Assembly (NCBI GenBank): GCA_030612585.1
Contig: JAUWNP010000061.1
Location: 1 to 22,293, forward strand
Length of the DNA: 22,293 nt
DNA from: Anaerolineae bacterium
GTDB taxonomy: Bacteria; Chloroflexota; Anaerolineae; B4-G1
Direction of reading: 5' to 3'
Notes under the pieces: model-generated
The model's input: only the letters and a program-made list of their open reading frames with translations
Told to the model about the DNA's origin: nothing
Databases searched by the model: none
Translations under genes and position numbers: made by a program
Shown here: one piece after another, positions 1-7,507 of the stretch
Layout of the letters: each line of letters opens with the position of its first letter
Position numbering within the stretch: position 1 is the first letter of the stretch

Positions 1-451
<451 letters not shown>

Positions 452-510
452 GCTGACCTCCTCTCCATCTCTACTCTCTACTCTCCGCACTGTTCTACCA
501 CTCCAACACC

Positions 511-539
511 AGTATAGCACAAACGTTCTATTTTGTCAA
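511..539 (-). promoter_or_regulatory. Near-consensus sigma-70 promoter of recA
   Basis: On the minus strand TTGACA (539-534) is followed by a 17-base spacer and TATACT (516-511), about 60 bases upstream of the recA start. The -35 hexamer is one arm of the perfect 13-base palindrome TGTCAAGTTGACA at 534-546. The match to consensus is strong. Activity is inferred. Confidence 0.8.
517..528. promoter_or_regulatory. Possible LexA/SOS box inside the recA promoter spacer
   Basis: Read on the minus strand, the spacer between the -35 and -10 hexamers holds GAAC-GTTT-GTGC. This resembles the Gram-positive type SOS box (GAAC, four bases, GTTC or GTTY) with one deviating base in the second half-site. 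A repressor bound here would cover the promoter, as expected for SOS-controlled recA. LexA itself is not in the window. Confidence 0.5.
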
Positions 540-558
540 GTTGACAAATCCACAAATC

Positions 559-1647
559 TCAAATCAGCAGGTGGCGATTGCCGATGCGCACGGTCTGTAG
601 TCCGGCCGCGCGGGCAGCCGCCTCGGCCTCGTCGGCGTGACGCACGGAGGTGCGGGGCAGGTCGGGGAAAAAGAAATGAGGGGCGAAGCCGAGCAGAGCA
701 TAGGGGATAGCGGGATTGAGGGCGGCGATGAAGCGGGCGATGCGGCCCACCTCCTCGGCATCCACGTAGCCGGGCACCAGAAGCGTGCTGGCGACGACGG
801 GGGGTGGCTCGGGACGCTCGTCGAAGCGGACGGCGGCACGGGTGAAGTTCTCCAGTGTGCGACTGTTGCTGGCCCCCGTGAGAGCGCGGTGCAGATTATC
901 GTCGTGGGCCTTGAGATCGAACTTGACGCAGCCGCCGGTGGACAGAGAGAGATCGAGCGCACGGTCCATCAGGCGGGGACGAGCGCTGCCGTTGGTCTCC
1001 CAGCAGACGACGACTCCGCGCTCGGCCAGGAGACGGCTGGCGGCCAGAGCGTGTGCCATCTGGCTGGCCGGGTCGCCGCCGAAGTAGCAGACGCAGTAGG
1101 TGCGCGAGTTGGCAGCGCCGGCCAACTCCGCAGCCGTGAGGCAGGTTGAGCGGGCCGGGTCTGTCTCGCGGAAGTGCCAATTCTGGCAGAACAGACAGTC
1201 CACCGTGCACGAAGCATAAAAGACGGCCAGGTTGTGCTTGCCGCGCTGGCGGGAGCCGGAACAGACCCAGTCGGCGACGCAGTTGGTGGGCAGGGAATCG
1301 CGGTACCAGTGGAGCAGGCCCCGGGCAGGAGTACCGGCCAGGTGGCGCAATTTGCCGTCCTGCACCTCGCGCAGCCCGCAGTAGCCGCGCTCCCCCTCGC
1401 CGATGACACAGTCCTGCACACACAGCCCGCAGCGGCGGCCCCCCTCGGCGCGCGGAGGTCGCTCCGGCAGGCCAAAGAGGCGGCGGGCAGCGGCGTGGGC
1501 AGCGTCAGCGACCGGTAGCGCCTCCTGGGGCCGGTTGCGGATGCAATCCAGGCACACGCCCAGGTGGGCGGCGATGAAGCGCGAGCGATCGCCGCACAGA
1601 GTACAGGTCTGCTCAGGGAGAGGTTCGGTTGTCGGAGAGTACCACAT
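559..1647 (-). CDS. Radical SAM protein, PflA-like with N-terminal cysteine clusters
   Basis: A 362-residue radical SAM enzyme. The core SAM-cleaving iron-sulfur motif is C147-x3-C151-x2-C154, followed by QNWHFRE, as in pyruvate formate-lyase activating enzyme-like proteins. Ahead of the core are two further cysteine groups: C15, C18, C32 and C35, spaced like a zinc ribbon, and C73, C76, C80 and C90 in a CGLC...C...CGLRE arrangement typical of this family. The substrate cannot be read from sequence; relatives are annotated as PflA-like or AmmeMemoRadiSam-type enzymes. The start overlaps the end of the preceding isomerase-like gene by 35 bases, which indicates one transcript and probably translational coupling. 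The ribosome site is weak. It ends about 110 bases before the recA start, with the recA promoter in between. Confidence 0.85.
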   Translation of the reverse strand: MWYSPTTEPLPEQTCTLCGDRSRFIAAHLGVCLDCIRNRPQEALPVADAAHAAARRLFGLPERPPRAEGGRRCGLCVQDCVIGEGERGYCGLREVQDGKLRHLAGTPARGLLHWYRDSLPTNCVADWVCSGSRQRGKHNLAVFYASCTVDCLFCQNWHFRETDPARSTCLTAAELAGAANSRTYCVCYFGGDPASQMAHALAASRLLAERGVVVCWETNGSARPRLMDRALDLSLSTGGCVKFDLKAHDDNLHRALTGASNSRTLENFTRAAVRFDERPEPPPVVASTLLVPGYVDAEEVGRIARFIAALNPAIPYALLGFAPHFFFPDLPRTSVRHADEAEAAARAAGLQTVRIGNRHLLI

Positions 1648-2446
1648 CGGTCAACGCCTGCTGCACGAAGTCACGGGCGCGGAGGAAGATGGCCGGGTCT
1701 TCGACGTGGGCCGGCTCGATGATCAGTGGCCCACCGTAGCCCACCGCCTGCAGTGCGCGCAGGATCGCCCGCCAATCCAGAGCGCCTTCGCCGGGCGGCA
1801 GGTGACGCGGGCTGCCCGGGGCGTAGTCGGCCAGGTGCACAGTGGTAAGGCGGCTGTCCATCGCGTGGATAAGAGCGGCAGGATCGGTGCCGCTTTCGCC
1901 GGCCTGGAAGGCGTCGAAGGTGAAGCCTACGGGCAGGCCGGCCTGGCGGATGGCCGTGACCTGCTCGGGGGTGTGCAGGTAACACCAACTGACGTTTTCG
2001 ATGCACAGGGTGACACCGGCGGCCTGGGCCTGCTCCCCGGCCCAGGCTGCGCTTTCAAAGAAGGCAGCGACCAGGCGGGGACTATTTACACCATAGCGCA
2101 GCCCGTGCCAGGTGAGGGCGCGGGCTTCCAGCGTGGCCGCTATTTCCAGCAAGCGCCGGAATCGCTCGCGGGTCTCCTGGATCATGCGAGGGTACGGAGC
2201 CCAGAGATCGAAGTAGGAGGTGTGGAGGTGAATGGAATGTACGCACAACCCCAGGTCGCGCCGCCGCCGGTCGAGTTCAACGCCAAAGGCCGGGGTGTAC
2301 TCCCCCTCGGTCTGGAGAAAGACCTCGACGACGCGGAAGCCGAGCCCCGCGATGGTCGTCAGCGCGTCCTCGGTCAGATGAGTGGGATAGAGGGCGGCGG
2401 TGGAAAGGCCGATTTCTGGTAGGTTCATTAGAGTGGGGAATATCAT
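1613..2446 (-). CDS. Sugar phosphate isomerase/epimerase-like TIM-barrel protein
   Basis: A protein of up to 277 residues in the xylose-isomerase-like TIM-barrel family. It begins with the strand IGLSTAALYP and carries the characteristic barrel segments LCIENVSW, VGFTFDAFQAG, LTTVHLADYAPG and PLIIEPAHVEDP. The acidic and histidine residues in these segments normally hold a divalent metal and a sugar-like substrate. A later ATG at 2428 (protein starting MNLPEIGLS) sits closer to the first barrel strand and may be the real start; neither ATG has a clear ribosome site. It overlaps the downstream radical SAM gene by 35 bases. Substrate unknown: isomerase, epimerase and endonuclease-IV-like relatives share this fold. 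Confidence 0.82.
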   Translation of the reverse strand: MIFPTLMNLPEIGLSTAALYPTHLTEDALTTIAGLGFRVVEVFLQTEGEYTPAFGVELDRRRRDLGLCVHSIHLHTSYFDLWAPYPRMIQETRERFRRLLEIAATLEARALTWHGLRYGVNSPRLVAAFFESAAWAGEQAQAAGVTLCIENVSWCYLHTPEQVTAIRQAGLPVGFTFDAFQAGESGTDPAALIHAMDSRLTTVHLADYAPGSPRHLPPGEGALDWRAILRALQAVGYGGPLIIEPAHVEDPAIFLRARDFVQQALTDVVLSDNRTSP

Positions 2447-2455
2447 ACCAGGCGG

Positions 2456-2806
2456 CTACACGAACCATATCTGGCTCTTGATCTGGCTGGCCTGGTGCTG
2501 TTGCAGGAACACCTCCACCCGTCGCAGGAGCTCACCGCGAGGGAGTTGAGCGACCACCAAGATGCCGTAGTGCACTTTGTCCGCCCAGTAGTATTCCGCG
2601 ATGAATGGGATGTAGTGCCGCTTGTTGTGAGTGAGAATGGCCCGCCGCTGCTGGATGGCAAAGTCCATTTGTTCCCGATCGCTCAGGCTGCCTCGGGCTA
2701 CCTCATAGACGTGGATAACGTCGAAGCCCCTTTCTCGCAAGGTCTCCGCCAGACCGAGCCACACGTCCTCGTCAATGAAAAGTCGGATGGAATTGTCTGC
2801 GGCCAT
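2456..2806 (-). CDS. DUF5615 PIN-like protein, probable toxin
   Basis: A 116-residue protein of the DUF5615 PIN-like family. It opens with the acidic strand RLFIDEDVWLGLAETLRERG, followed by FDVIHVYEV and a central AILTHNKRHY segment. These carry the Asp/Glu residues that in PIN domains hold metal for RNA cleavage. DUF5615 genes usually sit directly downstream of DUF433 genes, as here, where only three bases separate them. It probably acts as an RNase toxin neutralised by its partner. The family is generally inferred rather than proven to be toxic. It ends nine bases before the isomerase-like gene, so read-through is likely. Confidence 0.82.
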   Translation of the reverse strand: MAADNSIRLFIDEDVWLGLAETLRERGFDVIHVYEVARGSLSDREQMDFAIQQRRAILTHNKRHYIPFIAEYYWADKVHYGILVVAQLPRGELLRRVEVFLQQHQASQIKSQIWFV

Positions 2807-2809
2807 CGG

Positions 2810-3238
2810 TCAGGAGTCCGCTGTTCCCATCAATGTCTGGCAGGCCTCCTCGCCCACCAGTTCCTTGAGCCGCGCCTGCCAGGCTTGGTCCGTGTCTGCG
2901 ACCATCTCGGCGTCTACTGTCCCCTGATGCTCAAAGTAATAGGCGAGTGCGCTGTGAACCTGCGCTGGTGTCAGATGGGGAAGAATCTCCGTGGCAATGG
3001 CCTGGGCATCGTATCCCATCTGCGTGTAGCGCACGATGGTCGCGACACTCGTTCGCGTACCAGCGATGACGGCGTATTCCCCCCAACGATCATGTTTGAC
3101 CTGGACGTACGGGTAGGTCGGGAGATGTTCCCATAAGATAGTCTCGACCACGCGCTCGGGTGGTTGATTGGTCTGACGTGCCAGGTGGAGGATGCGTTTA
3201 TAAAGCGGTCTGGACAGATGAATCGCGTTCGCACTCAT
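2810..3238 (-). CDS. DUF433 protein, probable antitoxin
   Basis: A 142-residue protein. The start chosen is the ATG at 3238, preceded by a GAGGGA ribosome site; an in-frame start at 3256 would add six residues. The N-terminal half (SRPLYKRILHLARQ) looks like a ribbon-helix-helix or helical dimerisation segment. The C-terminal half is a DUF433 helix-turn-helix: GTRTSVATIVRYTQMGY, then a leucine-rich stretch with LTPAQVHSALAYY. DUF433 proteins are the presumed antitoxins of DUF5615 PIN-like partners and probably repress their own promoter. Two closely related promoter sequences lie immediately upstream, which fits autoregulation. Confidence 0.82.
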   Translation of the reverse strand: MSANAIHLSRPLYKRILHLARQTNQPPERVVETILWEHLPTYPYVQVKHDRWGEYAVIAGTRTSVATIVRYTQMGYDAQAIATEILPHLTPAQVHSALAYYFEHQGTVDAEMVADTDQAWQARLKELVGEEACQTLMGTADS

Positions 3239-3276
3239 ATTCTCAGTCCCTCTCAATCCGGTGGAATCCGCCTCTC

Positions 3277-3305
3277 ATTGTAGCACTGGCTGGCAGTATG
3301 GTCAA
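3277..3305 (-). promoter_or_regulatory. Proximal promoter of the DUF433/DUF5615 pair (copy 1)
   Basis: On the minus strand TTGACC (3305-3300), a 17-base spacer and TACAAT (3282-3277) lie about 40 bases upstream of the DUF433 start. This block is repeated imperfectly 73 bases further upstream. Confidence 0.72.
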
Positions 3306-3349
3306 CTGTGCAATGGCTCAAGCCCGCCTGCCTTCATTCGTCACCTCGC

Positions 3350-3378
3350 ATTGTAACATCGGTTGGTGGAATGGTCAA
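3350..3378 (-). promoter_or_regulatory. Distal promoter of the DUF433/DUF5615 pair (copy 2)
   Basis: A second TTGACC (3378-3373), 17-base spacer and TACAAT (3355-3350) has the same hexamers and spacing as the proximal copy. Including flanks, about 28 of 37 bases match between the copies (3271-3307 and 3344-3380), and the hexamers are fully conserved. It is either a tandem promoter or a duplicated operator-promoter unit. Confidence 0.65.
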
Positions 3379-3395
3379 CCGGGGGCGTCTATCGT

Positions 3396-3424
3396 TTGAC
3401 CACTTCATCTGAGTCGAGTATACT
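3396..3424 (+). promoter_or_regulatory. Promoter of the flavin reductase gene
   Basis: On the plus strand TTGACC (3396-3401), a 17-base spacer and TATACT (3419-3424) lie 34 bases upstream of the TTG start. It is divergent from the two leftward promoters and has the same -35 hexamer. The nearest leftward -35 ends 17 bases away. Confidence 0.75.
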
Positions 3425-3458
3425 ACAGATAACTACACATAGTACAAGGAGGAGAAAA

Positions 3459-4016
3459 TTGGCGAAAGTCACTAAGAAACCCACAACAGTTCTCTATCCG
3501 GTGCCGGCGGTGTTGGTCAGTTGTGGCACCGGCCAGCGAGCCAACATCATCACCCTGGCGTGGGTGGGCACGCTCTGCTCGGAACCACCACTGGTGGGCA
3601 TCGGCGTGCGGCCGAATAGATATTCGCACGGACTGATCAAAGATGTTGGCGAGTTCGTGATCAACCTGCCCGACGCGAAGCAAGCCAGGTGGGTGGACTA
3701 CTGCGGGATGGTATCGGGCCGGGACGAGGACAAGTGGGCGGCCTGTGGCTTCACCCCGGCCCCGGCGGCCGAGGTGCAGGTGCCACTCATCGCCGAGTGC
3801 CCGGTCAACGTCGAATGCCGCTTACAACAGACCCTCTCGCTGGGCAGCCACGACCTGTTCATCGGCGAGATAGTGACGGTGCAGATGGATGAGGCCGTGC
3901 TCGACGAGCGAGGGCGTCTCGACGTTGCCAAGGCCAGGCCATTCGCTTTCCTGAATGGGGAATATCGGCAGGTTGGAGAACTGCTGGGCACGTTCGGCTA
4001 TTCCAAGAAGCGATAG
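3459..4016 (+). CDS. Flavin reductase family protein (flavoredoxin-like)
   Basis: A 185-residue protein of the FMN-binding flavin reductase or flavoredoxin family. The conserved FMN-binding block runs from about residue 29: NIITLAWVGTLCSEPPLVG, then VRPNRYSHGLI. A second family segment is FVINLPDAKQARWVDYCG. Such proteins carry bound FMN and pass electrons from reduced pyridine nucleotides or ferredoxin-type donors. The start is a TTG, chosen because AAGGAGGAG (3446-3454) sits six bases upstream and a promoter lies just ahead; the longer open frame back to 3363 crosses the promoter and is unlikely. The gene stands alone, divergent from the toxin-antitoxin-like pair and convergent with the next gene, 33 bases away. 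No hairpin terminator is evident in that gap. Confidence 0.88.
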   Translation: MAKVTKKPTTVLYPVPAVLVSCGTGQRANIITLAWVGTLCSEPPLVGIGVRPNRYSHGLIKDVGEFVINLPDAKQARWVDYCGMVSGRDEDKWAACGFTPAPAAEVQVPLIAECPVNVECRLQQTLSLGSHDLFIGEIVTVQMDEAVLDERGRLDVAKARPFAFLNGEYRQVGELLGTFGYSKKR

Positions 4017-4049
4017 TCACCCACGCGAACTCCCAAAGCCCCCAGAAAG

Positions 4050-5057
4050 TTACGCTGTGGCCATCACCCGCCGCTGCACCCGCAGCACCAGGAAGGTGAG
4101 CCACGGCGAGGGGTTCTTCTTGTCGGCGAAGGACCAGCCCTTCCAGGCACGGTACATCGAACCGGCGGTGTAGCACCCTTCCTCGTCAGCCTGCGCGGTG
4201 ATCGTCTCCACCATCTCCTGGAAGCGGGGATCTGTGTGGGCGAAAGAGAAACGGCTGAGCACGTCCACCACGTGCAGGACGTCGTACCAGACGAAGGGGT
4301 ACTTGAGTTTGCGGAAGTCGGTGCCGATGCCGAACATGTAGATATTGCGCTCGCTCTGGTGTTCCCAGTGCCAGAGCAGCATCTCGACGCCGGTGCGCGT
4401 GGTGGAGCTATCCAGCAGTTCCGACACCCCTCGGGCTGAGCCGCGGGCCGAAGCCTGGGATAATGCCTTCAGCGCGTAGACGTTGACAATGGGGCAGGGG
4501 TCGGCCTTGCGGCCCGGCCCCCGGAACTTGCCCAACCCCGGCGCGACGACACAGCGGTAGCCGTTCTCGTCCACCAGGCCCACCAGGTGCTCCACCGCCC
4601 GCTGCACGCACTCATCGCCGCCCAGGCCGAAGCCCAGCAGGGCGTAGAGCAGCGTCGGTGCGTCGCATAACATCCACGTCCAGGCGTCCTCGCCCGTTCC
4701 ACCATACCGCTCGTGGATATTCATCATGCTCTGAAAGGCTCCCTCCGGCGACTGTTGGGCCATCACGGCCTCGATGCTAGCAGCCATTCCGGGATCGTCG
4801 GCCCGCATGCCGAAATCGGCCAGCGTGCTGAACTTGTAGAGGGGGTGTTTGGCATCGTTGTGCCGCTTGAGAGCATAGCCGGGCCATGTCGCAGCCTCGG
4901 CAATGAGCGCCTGTACCTGGGGATGGGCCAGCATCTCGGCGCGGGCGGCCTGCACCTCGGGATCATCCTCGGGCCGGTCGAGCAGGTCCACCAGCGTGCG
5001 GTAGCGCGTCCAGGGTTCATCGGATTCCAGTAGCCAGTTGGTAACTTGGGTTGTCAT
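4050..5057 (-). CDS. Squalene-oxidase/prenyltransferase-repeat-like helical protein, copy 1
   Basis: A 335-residue protein starting at ATG 5057, behind a GAAGGAGAT ribosome site. The open frame extends back to 5231, but the extra part lacks support. The opening motif WLLESDEPWTRYRTLVDLL plus DRPEDDPEV is shared with the gene at 20473-21450, so the two are paralogues. The rest is an alpha/alpha-toroid repeat pattern (ALLGFGLGGDECVQRAVEHL, GYRCVVAPGLGKF, YPFVWYDVLHVVDVLSR) like terpene-cyclase or prenyltransferase subunits. Acidic cyclase motifs are not obvious, so enzymatic activity is uncertain. Relatives are sometimes mislabelled as nitrogen-fixation proteins. It lies downstream of the HEAT-repeat gene in the same direction. 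Confidence 0.75.
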   Translation of the reverse strand: MTTQVTNWLLESDEPWTRYRTLVDLLDRPEDDPEVQAARAEMLAHPQVQALIAEAATWPGYALKRHNDAKHPLYKFSTLADFGMRADDPGMAASIEAVMAQQSPEGAFQSMMNIHERYGGTGEDAWTWMLCDAPTLLYALLGFGLGGDECVQRAVEHLVGLVDENGYRCVVAPGLGKFRGPGRKADPCPIVNVYALKALSQASARGSARGVSELLDSSTTRTGVEMLLWHWEHQSERNIYMFGIGTDFRKLKYPFVWYDVLHVVDVLSRFSFAHTDPRFQEMVETITAQADEEGCYTAGSMYRAWKGWSFADKKNPSPWLTFLVLRVQRRVMATA

Positions 5058-5146
5058 TTTTATCTCCTTCTTTATCGAAGCACGATCTTCTGGGCCAGCC
5101 GCCGGACGTTGGCCCGACGGTGGTCCAGACATCCCTGGGCCGCCGT

Positions 5147-5692
5147 TCACACGTCCATCTCCAGCCCCGGTTCCACCTCTACCAGTTTGCTCATGGCTTC
5201 CAACACCAGTTTGGCGTGTTTGCCTTCCCACATCTCCAGCGTCCGCAACAGGTGTGGGAACACCTCCCGCGCTGCCTCCGGTCCGCTGCGACCGTATTCA
5301 CCCAGGGCCAGCACCGCGCAGTCGCGGACGATGACGCTTTTATCCCGCTCGATTTTGGCCACCAGGTCAGGTAGTAGGGGCGCGACTTGCTCCGGTGCCA
5401 GGGATGCCACCAGTGCCAGTGCGTGGGTGGACTCCCAGCGCACTCGTGTGTTCTTGTGGCTGATGAGGGGGGCGATACGGTCCACGTAGGGCACCACCAG
5501 CGCCGGATTCTCCTTGGCTACCTCAGTGAACACTTCGGTGCAGTCGCCCACCAGTTTGCGGTCGTCCCACTCCAATCCCACCGCCACCTCGTCCAGCAGA
5601 TTGGGCTGCTCCAAAGCCTCACGGGCCACGGCCTTGTTGGAAGCCTCGCTGCGGTCGCCCGCGGGCGACGATAGTCGTTGCAGGATGCTCAT
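5147..5692 (-). CDS. HEAT-repeat protein
   Basis: A 181-residue protein made almost wholly of helical HEAT-type repeats: VVPYVDRIAPLISHKNTRVR, WESTHALALVASLAPEQVAP, LLPDLVAKIERDKSVIVRDC and AVLALGEYGRSG follow one another with the regular proline-arginine-aspartate pattern. HEAT repeats bind proteins or, in the AlkD/AlkC group, DNA; no catalytic signature is visible here. The ATG at 5692 follows AAAGGTGAG. About 90 bases separate it from the downstream squalene-oxidase-like gene, and it is divergent from the toxin-antitoxin pair at 5789. Function unknown, probably a scaffold or a repair-related protein. Confidence 0.78.
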   Translation of the reverse strand: MSILQRLSSPAGDRSEASNKAVAREALEQPNLLDEVAVGLEWDDRKLVGDCTEVFTEVAKENPALVVPYVDRIAPLISHKNTRVRWESTHALALVASLAPEQVAPLLPDLVAKIERDKSVIVRDCAVLALGEYGRSGPEAAREVFPHLLRTLEMWEGKHAKLVLEAMSKLVEVEPGLEMDV

Positions 5693-5727
5693 TGACTCAC
5701 CTTTCGTTTGATTTGTCTCTTGCTCTT

Positions 5728-5754
5728 TTGAGACTGGACGGTATGTGGTATAAT
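5728..5754 (+). promoter_or_regulatory. Extended -10 promoter of the Phd/RelE-type pair
   Basis: TATAAT at 5749-5754 is preceded by TG at 5746-5747, a perfect extended -10 element. A weak -35 (TTGAGA, 5728-5733) is present with a short 15-base spacer. The antitoxin start is 34 bases downstream. Confidence 0.65.
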
Positions 5755-5788
5755 CACGGTGCTAATGTATGCTCGGAAGGAGAAGCGA

Positions 5789-6094
5789 ATGTTAAGGACA
5801 GCGGAACGGATTGTGAGCGTATCTGATCTGCAACAGAATCTCGCCTCCGTCATCCAGAACGCACGGCAGCAGCCCATCGTAGTGACGGCAGAAGGTCGTC
5901 CAGCCGTTTACATCGTCAGCGTGGAGACTTTCGACGGATTGCTGGAGCGGACGTTGGAACTGGAGCGCCAGGAATTCATCGCCAACGTCGCTGTGGCCGA
6001 AAGACAGTTCTCCACGGGCGACTATCTAACGCTCAAAGAGGCTGTACAGGCGGCCGAGACTCGCTGGCAGGCACAGGAACAACAGGGTGAGTGA
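5789..6094 (+). CDS. Phd/YefM-family antitoxin
   Basis: A 101-residue protein whose N-terminal half matches the Phd/YefM antitoxin fold: VSVSDLQQNLASVIQNARQQ, then PIVVTAEGRPAVYIVSVETF. This part dimerises and binds the operator. The C-terminal helix region, rich in Glu and Gln, would wrap around the toxin. The ATG at 5789 has GGAAGGAG directly upstream, so it is preferred over the in-frame ATG at 5759. The stop overlaps the toxin start by eight bases, so the two are translationally coupled. It probably represses its own promoter together with the toxin. Confidence 0.87.
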   Translation: MLRTAERIVSVSDLQQNLASVIQNARQQPIVVTAEGRPAVYIVSVETFDGLLERTLELERQEFIANVAVAERQFSTGDYLTLKEAVQAAETRWQAQEQQGE

Positions 6095-6380
6095 TACCGC
6101 CGTCCTGGTCTCACGTCTGGCTGGCGAACAGTTGGCTGACCTGCCTCCTCGCCTTGGCCGGGTGATGGCCCAGTCGTTGGAGCGATTAGTCGTCTTCCCC
6201 GAATCGGCCCCACCGGTGCTCGTGGAAGGGTACGGAGATTACCGCCAACTGATCGTCCGGGGCTACCGTGCGATCTACCGTTACCTCCCTGACGAGAACC
6301 AGGTGCGTGCCTACTGCATTCTACACCCCCGTCGCCGTCTACCGGCGGTCGAGTTCCTGCTCCATCAAACTTTCTGGTAG
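6087..6380 (+). CDS. RelE/ParE-family toxin
   Basis: A 97-residue toxin of the RelE/ParE superfamily starting at GTG 6087. Family features are the N-terminal helices (AGEQLADLPPRLGRVMAQSL), the central strands DYRQLIVRGYRAIYRYLP, and the C-terminal VRAYCILHPRRRLP with the basic residues expected in a ribosome- or gyrase-directed toxin. Sequence alone does not say whether it cleaves mRNA (RelE) or poisons gyrase (ParE). It overlaps the antitoxin gene and is convergent with the membrane protein gene at 6434. Confidence 0.87.
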   Translation: MSDTAVLVSRLAGEQLADLPPRLGRVMAQSLERLVVFPESAPPVLVEGYGDYRQLIVRGYRAIYRYLPDENQVRAYCILHPRRRLPAVEFLLHQTFW

Positions 6381-6433
6381 ACCGCTTGCCCCTTCTGTGC
6401 CTCGTCCGCGTTGCCGGTGCCTCACTCGCGTTT

Positions 6434-6952
6434 TCATGTCTGCCCGGCCGCGCTGCCGGGGCAGATGTAGCGCTTCTTGCAGTGGACACATCCCTTGGGC
6501 CGCAGGACGGCAAACTGCACGCCGTTCAGGACGACAAAGACGACCATCCAGCCCAGCAGCGCCCAGGAGAATCCGTGCAGGAGCATCACGGCCACAGTGC
6601 CCACGATGGGGATGAGGGGCAGGATCATGTAGACGACCACCAGTTTCATCCCTGTCTCCGGGTTGCCCGCGTCCTTCTTGCAGATGAGGGCGGTGTACTT
6701 GCCCCAGCCCAGGTGGCACCATTTGTCGTAGTAGTAGCAGGTGGAGCAGTTGTGCACCTTCAACAGCCAGCCGATGGTGACCAGGATAAACAGCGCATAG
6801 CCCAGCGAAGCCACCGGCACCCCTGCCACCTGCAGCGGCCACATCGCGGTGAAGCCGATGACCCAGGGGATAAGCATGAAGAGGTTCTCCAGCAGGATCC
6901 ACCACCAGGGGAAACGCTCCCATCCTTCCTCGTACAGTTTTTGCTCGGTCAC
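6434..6952 (-). CDS. Cysteine-motif membrane protein, copy A
   Basis: A 172-residue protein with a GTG start at 6952 behind GGAG. Four hydrophobic segments are predicted by eye at about residues 17-38, 47-65, 102-124 and 127-150. Between the second and third lies C69-x2-C72-x6-C79-x2-G-x-G-K, rich in tyrosine, and after the fourth lies C155-x2-C158-x5-C164 following Arg-Pro. The gene directly upstream (6956-7453) encodes a paralogue with the same layout, and only three bases separate them. The two cysteine groups are placed to bind metal on one side of the membrane. I do not recognise a characterised family and assign no function. Confidence 0.75.
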   Translation of the reverse strand: MTEQKLYEEGWERFPWWWILLENLFMLIPWVIGFTAMWPLQVAGVPVASLGYALFILVTIGWLLKVHNCSTCYYYDKWCHLGWGKYTALICKKDAGNPETGMKLVVVYMILPLIPIVGTVAVMLLHGFSWALLGWMVVFVVLNGVQFAVLRPKGCVHCKKRYICPGSAAGQT

Positions 6953-6955
6953 TTG

Positions 6956-7453
6956 TTACTCCTTCTTCCGTGAGGCCATCATACAACGCCCGCTCTCTCC
7001 CTGTTTGCAATGTCCACACACGAGCCTGGGGCGGGTCACAAAGCCGGCGACCGTCAGGCCGATCAGAACCAGGAACAGGAACAGCCGGTAGAGTGAAAAA
7101 CCGACTATCAGCGAACCGATGCCGCCCAGGATAGGCAGTGGAAAAGTGACCAGCAAGAGTATTCCTGCCACCTTGTGGGACATGGCCTTGTGAAATTCCT
7201 CCTCTGCCCTTTTCTTGAACAAAAGAGCAGACAGTTTGCCGTAACCCATGCCGCAGTTCTTGCCGTAGTAGCAGCAGCGTGTACAGGCAAAGGCCAGCAC
7301 CGCAGCCATCTCCAGGAGATAGAGGGCCAGATACCCCGCCCAAGCCCAGGCCCCCAGTTGGGTCAGGACTATCAGGCCGACGGCAAGTCCTATCAGGGAA
7401 AACAGCAAATTGAAAGCGACGAGCGAGCGTGGGTAATTCTCGTAGTATTGCAC
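6956..7453 (-). CDS. Cysteine-motif membrane protein, copy B
   Basis: A 165-residue paralogue of the preceding entry with the same four hydrophobic segments. It shows C57-x2-C60-x6-C67-x2-G-x-G-K after the second segment and C146-x2-C149-x7-C157 near the end, again following Arg-Pro. The start chosen is GTG 7453, nine bases after a perfect AGGAGG, giving MQYYENYPRSLVAF, close in length to copy A. The open frame continues back to 7639, but that extension is read through a dispersed inverted repeat (7508-7603), so an annotation starting there would be wrong. It is probably co-transcribed with copy A. Function unknown. Confidence 0.75.
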   Translation of the reverse strand: MQYYENYPRSLVAFNLLFSLIGLAVGLIVLTQLGAWAWAGYLALYLLEMAAVLAFACTRCCYYGKNCGMGYGKLSALLFKKRAEEEFHKAMSHKVAGILLLVTFPLPILGGIGSLIVGFSLYRLFLFLVLIGLTVAGFVTRPRLVCGHCKQGESGRCMMASRKKE

Positions 7454-7507
7454 TGCAAATAGCCTCCTCGATGTATTAGAATTTGAAGTATCCCAGGTCA
7501 TAAGCCT

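Noticed and set aside
1403..2422. Long rightward open frame of 339 codons
   Set aside because: It lies opposite two well-supported leftward genes (radical SAM and isomerase-like), has no family features and no ribosome site. It is a GC-rich shadow frame.
6339..7343. Leftward open frame of 334 codons across the two membrane protein genes
   Set aside because: It overlaps both paralogous membrane proteins and the toxin gene end in another frame, its composition is unnatural, and the paralogy supports the other frame.
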